From Blautia sp. (GTDB lineage Bacteria > Bacillota > Clostridia > Lachnospirales > Lachnospiraceae): a stretch of DNA of 64,000 bases. The position numbers and the translations under genes are program-made. The notes beneath the pieces were generated by a model. It did no database searches. It was not told where the DNA came from and saw nothing but the letters and a program-made list of their open reading frames with translations. This document shows, piece by piece, positions 25,070 through 34,110 of the stretch (position 1 is the stretch's first letter; each line of letters opens with the position of its first letter). The DNA is taken from contig JAMPFM010000004.1 of the NCBI GenBank assembly GCA_023664455.1, forward strand, positions 1 through 64,000. The letters run 5' to 3'.

Positions 25070-26311
25070 CTAATCTTCCAATGCATGTATCAAAATGCCG
25101 CTGCGAAGCTTCGGTTCAAACCATGTCGATTTGGGCGGCATTAATTTCCCTGAATCGGCAACCGCAAACAACTCGTGAATATCCGTAGGATACATGGCAA
25201 ACGCCACTTCTGAATCTGTCTTTACTCTCCGCTCCAATTCCTCAAGTCCCCGGATGCCGCCAACAAAATCAATCCTGCCGTCGCTCTTCGGATCCAGAAT
25301 CCCAAGAATTGGCGCCAATAAATGATCCTGTAAAATTGCTACATCTAAATCCTTAACCGCATCACCCGTAAGCATTCCTTGTCTGATGGTAAGTTTATAC
25401 CATGTATCCTGCAGATACATGCCGATTTCGCCCTTTTTCACAGGATGGTACGGCGTCTTTCCAACTTCTGTCATATCAAATATTTCACATACTTTGTCCA
25501 GAAATTCTTCTTTCGTATAACCGTTTAAGGATTTGACTACCCGGTTATAATCCATGATGCACAACTGCTCATCCGGGAACAGGACGGCCAGAAAATAGTT
25601 AAATGCTTCTTTTCCGGTATAATCCGGCTGCTGTTTGCGCCGTTTCTCAGAAACTTTGACTGCGGAAGCGCACCTGTGATGACCATCCGCAATATAAATC
25701 TTATCAATTCCGGCAAAGCCTTCCCGAATTATCCGTACCGGTTCCTCTTCATCAATCCGCCATACCCTATGGGTAATGCCATCATCCGCCATAAAATCAT
25801 ACAGGGGCGGCTTCCTTTTCGCAATATCAATCTGTTCCTGGATAGTCTGCTTCTGCCGATAAGCCAGAAAAATCGGTCCCGTCTGGGCATTGCAGATATC
25901 CACATGCCGGATTCTATCAGCTTCCTTCTCCGCTCTCGTATTTTCATGCTTCATAATGACATGATTCTCATAATCGTCCACAGAAGCGCAGGCGCCAATG
26001 CCGGTCTGCGTCCTTCCATGCATCGTCAGCTCATAGACATAGTAAGCCGGTCTTTGCTCTTTGACGAATTCTCCCTTCTCTACCATCTCCCAGAGCATGT
26101 CTCTTGCCTTCTCGTAAACTTCCGACGCATACATATCATACCCCCTGGGAAACTGGGTCTCTGGGCGGTCTATCCTTAAAAAAGAATAGGCGTCTCCCTC
26201 TACTGCTTTTCTTGCCTCTTCCCGGTTATAGACATCATAGGGTAGCGCGGCAATTTTCTCAACGAGCTCCAATCTGGGTCTCAGCGCTTCAAACGGGATT
26301 ACGTCTGCCAT
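25070..26311 (-). CDS. DUF1015 family protein, 413 aa
   Basis: Recognised by ALPYDVYNREEARK, NPxSFLxIxRPE-like AYSFLRIDRPETQFP, IMKHENTRAEKEADRIRH and IADGHHRCASAVK, all hallmarks of DUF1015. The family has no firmly established biochemical role that I can name. It commonly travels with serA and serC, as here (serC-serA upstream, same strand). The conserved His, Asp and Arg residues suggest an enzyme. I see no HAD phosphatase motif. It is probably cotranscribed with glgB. Confidence 0.85.
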   Translation of the reverse strand: MADVIPFEALRPRLELVEKIAALPYDVYNREEARKAVEGDAYSFLRIDRPETQFPRGYDMYASEVYEKARDMLWEMVEKGEFVKEQRPAYYVYELTMHGRTQTGIGACASVDDYENHVIMKHENTRAEKEADRIRHVDICNAQTGPIFLAYRQKQTIQEQIDIAKRKPPLYDFMADDGITHRVWRIDEEEPVRIIREGFAGIDKIYIADGHHRCASAVKVSEKRRKQQPDYTGKEAFNYFLAVLFPDEQLCIMDYNRVVKSLNGYTKEEFLDKVCEIFDMTEVGKTPYHPVKKGEIGMYLQDTWYKLTIRQGMLTGDAVKDLDVAILQDHLLAPILGILDPKSDGRIDFVGGIRGLEELERRVKTDSEVAFAMYPTDIHELFAVADSGKLMPPKSTWFEPKLRSGILIHALED

Positions 26312-26340
26312 GTTTTTTCTCTCCGCTTATCTGAATTTTT

Positions 26341-26391
26341 ATTTTATTTTATCAAATATACTTGTCCAACACAAGTGTCCGGTGCTAAAAT
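26341..26391. promoter_or_regulatory. divergent overlapping promoters with a palindrome
   Basis: Plus strand: TTGTCC (26362-26367), 18 nt, TAAAAT (26386-26391) for the small gene at 26423. Minus strand: TTGGAC (26364-26369), 17 nt, TAAAAT (26341-26346) for the DUF1015 gene. The two -35 boxes overlap. An inverted repeat ACTTGT-N5-ACAAGT (26360-26376) covers both, a plausible shared operator. Confidence 0.45.
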
Positions 26392-26422
26392 ATTTCTAGG
26401 AAAAGAAGAAGGAAGTGAGCAG

Positions 26423-26677
26423 ATGACTACAGAGAATGCAGAAATACTCCATAGAATCAATGAATATGCCGAGAAGACGCTGGCGGATATCGACCCACAG
26501 AAAACCCCCGTTTCTTATCAGCTTGAAACATTGAAACCTGTTATGGAAGAAATTGCCAAAGAAAAAGGAATGTCCGTCGAGGAAGTTTTCATCCTTTATA
26601 TGGATCTTGCCAGTGAAGTCGCCGTAAAAGCGGAAGCCCAGTTTCAATCGGAATTAGAAAGCGGCTCTTCCCTATAA
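26423..26677 (+). CDS. small hypothetical acidic helical protein, 84 aa
   Basis: I do not recognise this family. The start at 26423 (MTTENAEILHRINEYAEKTL) is chosen because GGAAGTGAGCAG precedes it; earlier in-frame codons lack a site. The protein is acidic, without Cys or membrane segment, and looks mainly helical (PVMEEIAKEKGMSVEEVF, then DLASEVAVKAEAQFQ). It is the only plus-strand gene between two minus-strand serine-cluster genes and ends in a hairpin shared with serA. Confidence 0.6.
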   Translation: MTTENAEILHRINEYAEKTLADIDPQKTPVSYQLETLKPVMEEIAKEKGMSVEEVFILYMDLASEVAVKAEAQFQSELESGSSL

Positions 26678-26679
26678 GC

Positions 26680-26702
26680 TAACCCGCCAGATAGGCGGGT
26701 TA
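26680..26702. terminator. 9-bp hairpin between convergent genes
   Basis: TAACCCGCC pairs perfectly with GGCGGGTTA around a 5-nt loop, placed exactly between the convergent stops at 26677 and 26707. There is no good T-run on either side, so it may act as a bidirectional barrier or transcript-end protector rather than a classic terminator. Confidence 0.55.
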
Positions 26703-26706
26703 ACGC

Positions 26707-27870
26707 TTATTTGATGACTCTTACCCGGAAAACGCCCGGAATAGATTCCAGTTTCTGAATAATCTCTTCGGAAGCGGGCGTTTCAATATCTAACATGGTA
26801 TAAGCTACTTCCCCTTTGGATTTGTTGGTCATATCGGAAATGTTGATACCGTTATCGCCAAAACATGCGGTAAATTTCGTAATCATATTGGCGATATTTT
26901 TATGGAAGATACCGACACGTCCTGCCTGTGTGCAGACGCCCATATCGCATTTCGGATAATTGACGCTGTTAATGATATTTCCGTTTTCCAGATAATCCAT
27001 CAGCTCCCTGACCGCCATTTTCGCGCAGTTATCCTCTGCTTCTTCCGTAGATGCGCCAAGGTGCGGAATTACAATACAGCCCTCGCTGCCCGCTGTAACA
27101 GGATTGGGGAAATCAGAGACATATTTTCTGACTTTTCCAGCCTGAATGCTGTCAACCACTGCCTTTTCATCTACTAGCAAATCTCTGGCAAAGTTTAACA
27201 AAATAACGCCGTCTTTCATCTTATCGATGGCTTCCTGATTAATCATTCCTTTGGTAGCGTCCATCAAAGGCACATGGATGGTAATGATATCGCAATTTTC
27301 ATAAATTTCATCCACATTCAGAACATGTTTTACATCGCGGCTCAAATTCCATGCCGCATCTACGGAAACATAAGGATCGTACCCATAGACTTCCATACCA
27401 AGATGTTTCGCCACGTTAGCAACTTTCACGCCGATAGCGCCGAGACCGATAATGCCCAGCTTCTTATCGTAAATTTCGGTTCCTGCAAAATTCTTTTTGG
27501 CTTTTTCTGCCGTCTTGGCGATATTTTCATCTTTCTGATTTTCCAACACCCATTCAATACCGCCCACGACATCTCTCGATGCAAGCAGCATACCGGCAAT
27601 TACCAGTTCTTTTACGCCATTTGCATTGGCGCCGGGCGTATTGAATACAACAATTCCTTTCTCGGCGCATTTATCTAACGGGATATTGTTCACTCCCGCA
27701 CCTGCACGGGCAATGGCGAGAAGCTTATCCGGCAGTTCCATATCGTGCATCGCTGCGCTTCTGACCAGAATGCCTTCCGCTTCCTCAAGATTGTCCGTCT
27801 GGGTATACTGCGCGCTGAATTTTTCAATTCCTACTTTTGATATCGGATTTAAACAATGATATTTAAACAT
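26707..27870 (-). CDS. serA: D-3-phosphoglycerate dehydrogenase, 387 aa
   Basis: First committed step of serine synthesis. Begins MFKYHCLNPISKVG; the NAD motif is GLGAIGVKVANVAKHLG, with the catalytic Arg/Glu/His triad recognisable in LLNFARDLLVD, DFP and VIPHLGASTEEAE. A C-terminal ACT-like domain (NMITKFTACFGDNGINISDM, IETP...) suggests allosteric control by serine, as in other short SerA. The start at 27870 is four codons after another ATG that lies too close to AGGAG. It is 138 nt downstream of serC. Confidence 0.92.
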   Translation of the reverse strand: MFKYHCLNPISKVGIEKFSAQYTQTDNLEEAEGILVRSAAMHDMELPDKLLAIARAGAGVNNIPLDKCAEKGIVVFNTPGANANGVKELVIAGMLLASRDVVGGIEWVLENQKDENIAKTAEKAKKNFAGTEIYDKKLGIIGLGAIGVKVANVAKHLGMEVYGYDPYVSVDAAWNLSRDVKHVLNVDEIYENCDIITIHVPLMDATKGMINQEAIDKMKDGVILLNFARDLLVDEKAVVDSIQAGKVRKYVSDFPNPVTAGSEGCIVIPHLGASTEEAEDNCAKMAVRELMDYLENGNIINSVNYPKCDMGVCTQAGRVGIFHKNIANMITKFTACFGDNGINISDMTNKSKGEVAYTMLDIETPASEEIIQKLESIPGVFRVRVIK

Positions 27871-28007
27871 TTTTATAACCATGCTCCTTTCTCAACATGC
27901 GAATTTATGTGCCCAAGACATCTACGATGCCAGCACAAATTTGCGCTACAACAAGCATTCCAACCAATCATGAAAACGTTCTTCTTTCAAGCTTTCTTCC
28001 CTAATTT

Positions 28008-29090
28008 TTATCGGTTATTGTTTTCAAAGTCTCTCATAAAAGCAACCAACTTTTCCACGCCTTCGATTGGCATCGCATTATAAATGCTGGCGCGCATACC
28101 GCCTACGCTGCGGTGTCCTTTCAAATTGACAAAACCTGCCGCTTCCGCTTCTTTTACAAATTTCGCGTCTAATTCCTTATCCCCTGTCACAAAGGGAACA
28201 TTCATATAAGAACGGTCTTCTTTTCTGACGGTTCCCTTAAATAAACTGCTCTCATCCAGAAAATCATACAGGATTTTCGCCTTCTTCTCATTTAATTCCT
28301 TCATTGCAGGAAGACCGCCGTTTTTCAACAGCCATTTAAATACTTTACCGCAGATATAAATACCATAGCACGGCGGCGTATTATATAAAGAATCATTATC
28401 CGCCTGCACTTTATAATTCATCATCGTAGGCGTCCCCGGCAGTACATCGTCTGTCAAAAGGTCTTCGCGGATAATTACAATCTGCGTACCTGCGGGACCT
28501 ACGTTTTTCTGCACGCCCGCATAGACCATGCCATATCTGGATATATCCATCGGCTCCGATAAAAAGCAGGAAGACACATCCGAAACAAGAATCTTCCCTT
28601 TCGTATCTGGCAGCGTGTGGTATTTCGTTCCGTAAATGGTATTGTTTTCACAGATATACACATAATCCATATCATCGGTAATCGGAAGATTCGTACAGTC
28701 CGGAATATAGGAAAAGGTCTTATCTGCAGAAGAAGCAAGCTCTACCGCTTCCCCGTATATTTTTGCCTCTGCAAACGCTTTCTTTGCCCACTGTCCTGTC
28801 AGGATATAGCCCGCCTTGCGGTTTTTCATCAGATTCATCGGTACGGACGCAAAAATCAGACTTGCTCCGCCCTGTAAGAACAACACCTTATAATTATCGG
28901 GAATCTCTAACAATTTTCTTAAATCTGCTTCCGCCTCTTTGATAATCGTATCATAAACTTTGGAACGATGACTCATTTCCATAACCGACATGCCGCATCC
29001 CTGATAATCCAGCATTTCGTCTGCAGCTTCTTTTAAAACCTCTTCGGGCAGTACCGCAGGACCTGCAGAAAAATTGTATACTCTAGCCAC
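28008..29090 (-). CDS. serC: phosphoserine aminotransferase, 360 aa
   Basis: PLP enzyme converting 3-phosphohydroxypyruvate to phosphoserine. It starts with GTG at 29088-29090 after GAGGAGGAAAAAAGA, giving (M)ARVYNFSAGPAVLP, the canonical SerC N-terminus. The PLP-binding Lys lies in MVYAGVQKNVGPAGTQ, and GHRSVGGMRASIYNAMP is the C-terminal signature. Length is typical. It is the first gene of the serC-serA transcript; phosphoserine phosphatase is not in the window. Confidence 0.96.
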   Translation of the reverse strand: MARVYNFSAGPAVLPEEVLKEAADEMLDYQGCGMSVMEMSHRSKVYDTIIKEAEADLRKLLEIPDNYKVLFLQGGASLIFASVPMNLMKNRKAGYILTGQWAKKAFAEAKIYGEAVELASSADKTFSYIPDCTNLPITDDMDYVYICENNTIYGTKYHTLPDTKGKILVSDVSSCFLSEPMDISRYGMVYAGVQKNVGPAGTQIVIIREDLLTDDVLPGTPTMMNYKVQADNDSLYNTPPCYGIYICGKVFKWLLKNGGLPAMKELNEKKAKILYDFLDESSLFKGTVRKEDRSYMNVPFVTGDKELDAKFVKEAEAAGFVNLKGHRSVGGMRASIYNAMPIEGVEKLVAFMRDFENNNR

Positions 29091-29170
29091 TCTTTTTTCC
29101 TCCTCGCAATCAGACAACAGAAAGTACGCGTCACGGACTTTTTATTATCCTGTTTTTAAAACTAAGCAAT

Positions 29171-29199
29171 ATTGTACATACATCCACTGTTTTCGTCAA
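29171..29199 (-). promoter_or_regulatory. promoter of serC-serA
   Basis: TTGACG (29194-29199) and TACAAT (29171-29176) are 17 nt apart on the minus strand, about 80 nt upstream of the serC GTG. No T-box or riboswitch core is visible in the leader. Confidence 0.75.
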
Positions 29200-29229
29200 G
29201 TTTCTATTCTCATAAAATTGTGTGAAATC

Positions 29230-30627
29230 CTAATAATACATAATTACCGGCGTCCCGATTTCCACCATCTCATAAATTTGACTCATCGCCTCATAAGGCG
29301 TGTTAATACAGCCGTGGGAACCGTTTGTCTGATAGATTGTGCCACCGTAGCGGCTTCTCCAGGCAGCATCGTGAATCCCGATATTTCCCTTGACCGGCAT
29401 CCAGAAATTAACATGGGAAGCATATCCTTCCCCTCGCAGTATCCGGTTCGTCTGTTTTAAATAAACGAAATTGACGCCCTCCGGCGTGCCCATACGCCTT
29501 GAGGTATTTCCGGTCACGACAGGCGTTTCGATTTCCAGTTTTCCATTCTGATAATAATACATCATCTGCTCGCCCATATCGATTTCGACATAAGTATCGC
29601 CAATATCATCTTTTCCCTGTTCCTTCGCACTCTGCAGATAGACAGGTATATGTACTTCATCGGCTTTTGTTAAAAATGCCTCTGTCAGATAGGCGGTTTC
29701 CGCTTTCTGATCCAGCCGGTTCCCATAGGTTCCGCCCTCTACGGTAATCATTCCTCTTTTCGTTGTGTAAAATTCCCTCGGCGCCCCTACGGTATCGTAT
29801 TGTTCGGCAAGCGACTTAATAAACTCTTCTATGGCGTCTTCTCGCAGTTGCAGGTTCCCATTTTCATCCGGTAAAAAATCGCCCTCTTCATCTAACAAAA
29901 TCCAGTCGCACACGATAGAAGCATCCACCGAAATCCGCTCTTCCCCCATCTGATACACGATATGGCAGTCCTGGAAATCCCTGACCTGCTCCCATTTTTG
30001 CAAGATTTCCTGCATTTCTTTTGTCAGTTCCATATCATAATAACAGCCCGCTTCCGATAAAGATATCGAGTTTTGTGCATTTTGAAGCGCCGCCGCTACT
30101 GCATTTCTTGCCGCTGTTACATCTAGAACGTTTGTTCTCTCATTCAATAGCTGATAGCCATCTTTGGTCTTTATAATCTCAAATTTCCTGTCTTTCCCGT
30201 CCTCTTCCTGCACAAAGGGCAGCCTAGAAAAACATTCTTCCAATAAAGTCTCATCATAGGACACAACAGGCGAAATCGTATCGTCTCTGACTTTCCAGAA
30301 ACTATCAATCCACAGCCACGCGTTCTGCCTGTCCAGATACAGTTTCAGCGCCGATTCAAAATCATACTGGCAGCCAATCTCTTTTGCCGATATCTGATAA
30401 GCGTTATTTTCCTTATCATAAATCGTAATGCCATCGCCCTCATACTGCTCGGACAGCTCCCGGTTTACCTCTTCAATACTCTTACCGGTACAATAGATAC
30501 GGTTAATCCATGTCCCATATTCAAATGCATTCCGATAATAATAGGCAAGACCGATATAGGCAATCACAATCTGCAATAGGGCAATACAAAGCAGTAAAAA
30601 AATTTTTTGAAATACACGTTTTCTCAT
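29230..30627 (-). CDS. L,D-transpeptidase (YkuD domain) with putative peptidoglycan-binding domain, 465 aa
   Basis: An N-terminal membrane anchor (IFLLLCIALLQIVIAYIGLA, residues 9-28) is followed by a VanW/PG_binding_4-like region (about 80-230) and a C-terminal YkuD domain: EIDMGEQMMYYYQNGKLE, MGTPEGVNFVYLK, and the catalytic HDAAWRS...SHGCINTP block with nucleophile Cys. It would form 3-3 cross-links or modify peptidoglycan outside the membrane. It is the last gene behind ilvB (40 nt). Confidence 0.9.
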   Translation of the reverse strand: MRKRVFQKIFLLLCIALLQIVIAYIGLAYYYRNAFEYGTWINRIYCTGKSIEEVNRELSEQYEGDGITIYDKENNAYQISAKEIGCQYDFESALKLYLDRQNAWLWIDSFWKVRDDTISPVVSYDETLLEECFSRLPFVQEEDGKDRKFEIIKTKDGYQLLNERTNVLDVTAARNAVAAALQNAQNSISLSEAGCYYDMELTKEMQEILQKWEQVRDFQDCHIVYQMGEERISVDASIVCDWILLDEEGDFLPDENGNLQLREDAIEEFIKSLAEQYDTVGAPREFYTTKRGMITVEGGTYGNRLDQKAETAYLTEAFLTKADEVHIPVYLQSAKEQGKDDIGDTYVEIDMGEQMMYYYQNGKLEIETPVVTGNTSRRMGTPEGVNFVYLKQTNRILRGEGYASHVNFWMPVKGNIGIHDAAWRSRYGGTIYQTNGSHGCINTPYEAMSQIYEMVEIGTPVIMYY

Positions 30628-30667
30628 AATTCCTAACCATGCTTGTTACCAATCTTTTTAACTAATT

Positions 30668-32365
30668 CTATGACTGTCCTGCACCTTTTTCCAAGTCGTG
30701 GGCGTCGAATGCATCACTAATCGGTGCGCCTGCAGGCACCATCGGGAAGACTTTATCATCTTCTGGAATGATACAGTCTAATAAAACGGGCGCGTTCATG
30801 GCAAGCGCTTCTTTAATGGCCGGTTCTACTTCTTCTTTCTTCGTCACACGGATAGCCTTGCACCCAAGCCCTTCTGCCACCTTACAGAAATCTACTTTAT
30901 CCTGCAAAACGGTCTGGGAGTAGCGTTTCTCATAAAATAGTGTCTGCCACTGTCTTACCATGCCAAGCACATGATTATTAATCACTACCTGTATAATCGG
31001 AATGTTATACCGGCTTGCAGTCGCCAGTTCATTCATATTCATGCGGAAACAGCCGTCTCCTGCAATATTAATACATATTTTATCGGGATTGCCGACTTTT
31101 GCACCGATACAGGCGCCAAGTCCGTATCCCATCGTACCAAGACCGCCGGAAGAAAGAAATGTCCGCGGGCTGGAATATTTATAATACTGCGCCGCCCACA
31201 TCTGATGCTGCCCCACGTCTGTCGTAATGATTGCCGCTCCATCAGTAAGTCTATCCAGTTCTTCCATGATATAGGGACAGGACAGTGCGGAATCATCATA
31301 ATTGAGCGGATATTTTTCTTTTAATTCCATAATATGGGAAATCCATTCCGGGTGCTCTTTCTTATCCAGTCTGTCATTTAATTTCTGAAGCGCTTTTTTC
31401 AAATCCCCTACGATAGATACGTCGGTGTGGATATTTTTATCAATCTCCGCAGCGTCGATATCGATGTGAAGCACTTTGGCATTCTCGGCAAATTTCTTCG
31501 GGTTTCCTACGACACGGTCAGAAAATCTTGCCCCTAACGCAATCAGAAGGTCGCATTCGCTGACGCCGAAATTGGAAGTCTTCGTCCCATGCATTCCAAT
31601 CATTCCGGTGTAAAGGTCATTATGCCCGTCAAAAGCGCCTTTGCCCATCAGCGTATCGCATACGGGCGCCCCCACTTTAGCGGCAAATTCCCTGACTTCC
31701 TTATAAGCGCCTGAAATGATGGCGCCGCCACCCACATAAATAAAGGGTTTTTCGGACTCCTGAATCAGGGCAATCGCCTTCTCTATGTCTGCTTCTTCTA
31801 GGTTACTTGCGTTTTCCTCTATCGCATCTTCCGATACCTTCATCTTTTCATATTCGCATTTGTTCGCCGTTACATCTTTCGTAATATCCACCAATACGGG
31901 ACCCGGTCTGCCACTTTTGGCAATATGAAATGCCTTGCGCAGTGTATCCGCAAGAATCTGGACGTCTTTTACGATATAGCCATGTTTGGTAATCGGCATG
32001 GTAACGCCCGCGATATCCACTTCCTGAAAAGAATCTTTTCCAAGTAAAGGCAGATTCACATTACAGGTAATCGCCACCATTGGCACGGAATCCATATAAG
32101 CAGTGGCAATTCCGGTCACAAGATTGGTCGCTCCCGGACCGCTGGTCGCCATACATACGCCCACTTTCCCGGTCGCTCTGGCATACCCGTCCGCCGCATG
32201 GGCCGCGCCCTGCTCATGGGAAGTCAGAATATGAGTTATTTCATTACTATGCTGATATAAAGCATCATATACATTCAGAATCGTCCCGCCCGGATAGCCG
32301 AATACGGTATCTACGCCCTGTTCCTTCAAACATTCCACAACAATTTCTGCGCCTGTCAGTAACAT
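30668..32365 (-). CDS. ilvB: acetolactate synthase large subunit, 565 aa
   Basis: TPP/FAD enzyme making acetolactate from pyruvate. N-terminal EQGVDTVFGYPGGTILNVYDAL with the catalytic Glu in SHEQGAAHAADGYARATG, and TPP motif GDGCFRMNMNELATASRYNIPIIQVVINN near 445. Length is standard. The ATG follows AAAGGAGAGAAGAAA. Located 34 nt downstream of ilvD; no ilvN small subunit gene is adjacent, so its regulatory subunit must be elsewhere or absent. Confidence 0.94.
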   Translation of the reverse strand: MLLTGAEIVVECLKEQGVDTVFGYPGGTILNVYDALYQHSNEITHILTSHEQGAAHAADGYARATGKVGVCMATSGPGATNLVTGIATAYMDSVPMVAITCNVNLPLLGKDSFQEVDIAGVTMPITKHGYIVKDVQILADTLRKAFHIAKSGRPGPVLVDITKDVTANKCEYEKMKVSEDAIEENASNLEEADIEKAIALIQESEKPFIYVGGGAIISGAYKEVREFAAKVGAPVCDTLMGKGAFDGHNDLYTGMIGMHGTKTSNFGVSECDLLIALGARFSDRVVGNPKKFAENAKVLHIDIDAAEIDKNIHTDVSIVGDLKKALQKLNDRLDKKEHPEWISHIMELKEKYPLNYDDSALSCPYIMEELDRLTDGAAIITTDVGQHQMWAAQYYKYSSPRTFLSSGGLGTMGYGLGACIGAKVGNPDKICINIAGDGCFRMNMNELATASRYNIPIIQVVINNHVLGMVRQWQTLFYEKRYSQTVLQDKVDFCKVAEGLGCKAIRVTKKEEVEPAIKEALAMNAPVLLDCIIPEDDKVFPMVPAGAPISDAFDAHDLEKGAGQS

Positions 32366-32399
32366 TTTCTTCTCTCCTTTTTGCTTGTTTTACCGCTAT

Positions 32400-34076
32400 T
32401 TATTCCGTTTTACCCGGTATCTGCAAAATTGCGCCTCTGTTTCCACTTGTTACAAGTTCGCGATATCTTGCAAGGTATCCGGTGGTAATTTCCGGCTCCC
32501 TGGGCTGCCATTTTTCCTTTCTTGCCGCCAATTCTGCTTCGGATACTTTGATATCCAGTTTCATTTCCGGTATGTTAATGCTGATGATATCGCCCTCTTC
32601 TACGAACGCTATCGGACCGCCCAACGCAGCTTCCGGGGAAACATGCCCGATGGACGCCCCGCGGGAAGCGCCTGAAAAACGTCCGTCCGTAATCAACGCA
32701 ACGCTGGATCCCAATCCCATACCGGCAATTGCAGAAGTAGGATTCAACATTTCCCGCATACCCGGTCCGCCTTTCGGTCCTTCATAGCGTATCACAACAA
32801 CGTCACCCGCTACAATCTTACCGCCTTTGATGGCTTCAATCGCATCTTCTTCACAATCAAATACGCGCGCCGGTCCTTCATGCACCATCATTTCCGGTAC
32901 GACTGCAGAACGCTTCACAACGCTACCATCCGGCGCCAGATTTCCTTTTAATACGGCGAGCCCGCCTGTTTTAGAATAGGGATTATCTAGCGTCCTGATA
33001 ACTTCCGAGTTAAGGTTTCTTGCATTCGCAATATTTTCCCCAATGGTTTTGCCAGTTACGGTCATACACTCCGTATTTAACAGACCTGCATCTGCCAATT
33101 CTTTCATAACGGCATAAACGCCGCCCGCTTCGTTCAAATCTTCCATATAAGTTGGACCCGCCGGCGCAAGGTGGCACAAGTTCGGTGTTTTCTCACTGAT
33201 ATCGTTGGCAAAGGCAATATCGAAATCAAAGCCGACTTCATGGGCAATCGCTGGCAGATGTAGCATAGAATTGGTGGAACAGCCCAGCGCCATATCCACA
33301 GTCAACGCATTTAAAATCGCTTCTTTGGTCATAATATCTCTCGGCTTGATATCTTTTTTATACAGTTCCATAACCGCCATGCCCGCATGTTTGGCCAGCT
33401 TGATTCTATCAGAATATACGGCGGGAATCGTACCATTCCCCCGAAGCCCCATACCCAGCGCTTCCGTCAGACAGTTCATGGAATTGGCTGTATACATACC
33501 GGAACAGGAACCGCAGGTAGGACATACTTTTTCCTCAAACTCCCATACTTCCTCTTCCGTCATCGTCCCCGCAGCGTGGGCGCCGACTGCCTCAAACATA
33601 GAAGAAAGACTTCTCTTCTGTCCCTTGACATGCCCTGCTAACATCGGACCGCCGGATACGAATACAGTAGGCACATTAATCCTTGCCGCCGCCATCAACA
33701 GTCCCGGCACATTTTTATCACAATTAGGCACCATAACAAGCGCATCAAACTGATGGGCAAGCGCCATACATTCCGTAGAATCTGCAATCAAATCTCTTGT
33801 CACAAGGGAATATTTCATTCCAATATGTCCCATCGCAATACCGTCGCAGACTGCAATCGCAGGAAAGACAACCGGTACGCCGCCCGCTTCTGCAACACCC
33901 AGCTTTACCGCATTTACAATTTTATCCAGATTCATATGTCCGGGTACAATCTCATTATAAGAGCTGACAATCCCGACCATCGGTTTTTCCATTTCCTCCT
34001 TGGTAAATCCAAGTGCATTGAACAGACTCCTGTGCGGCGCCTGCTGGATACCGCTTTTTACATTATCGCTTTTCAT
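32400..34076 (-). CDS. ilvD: dihydroxy-acid dehydratase, 558 aa
   Basis: Fe-S enzyme of Ile/Val synthesis, third common step. Cluster ligands are seen in [11 protein letters not shown] and [19 protein letters not shown], with the C-terminal [33 protein letters not shown] signature in part. Length and collinearity with the family are complete. It lies between the glycosyltransferase gene and ilvB with 34-nt gaps on both sides, and the ATG follows AAAGGAG. Confidence 0.96.
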   Translation of the reverse strand: MKSDNVKSGIQQAPHRSLFNALGFTKEEMEKPMVGIVSSYNEIVPGHMNLDKIVNAVKLGVAEAGGVPVVFPAIAVCDGIAMGHIGMKYSLVTRDLIADSTECMALAHQFDALVMVPNCDKNVPGLLMAAARINVPTVFVSGGPMLAGHVKGQKRSLSSMFEAVGAHAAGTMTEEEVWEFEEKVCPTCGSCSGMYTANSMNCLTEALGMGLRGNGTIPAVYSDRIKLAKHAGMAVMELYKKDIKPRDIMTKEAILNALTVDMALGCSTNSMLHLPAIAHEVGFDFDIAFANDISEKTPNLCHLAPAGPTYMEDLNEAGGVYAVMKELADAGLLNTECMTVTGKTIGENIANARNLNSEVIRTLDNPYSKTGGLAVLKGNLAPDGSVVKRSAVVPEMMVHEGPARVFDCEEDAIEAIKGGKIVAGDVVVIRYEGPKGGPGMREMLNPTSAIAGMGLGSSVALITDGRFSGASRGASIGHVSPEAALGGPIAFVEEGDIISINIPEMKLDIKVSEAELAARKEKWQPREPEITTGYLARYRELVTSGNRGAILQIPGKTE

Positions 34077-34110
34077 TTTTCATTTGCTCCTTTCACAACC
34101 CATGATTTTT

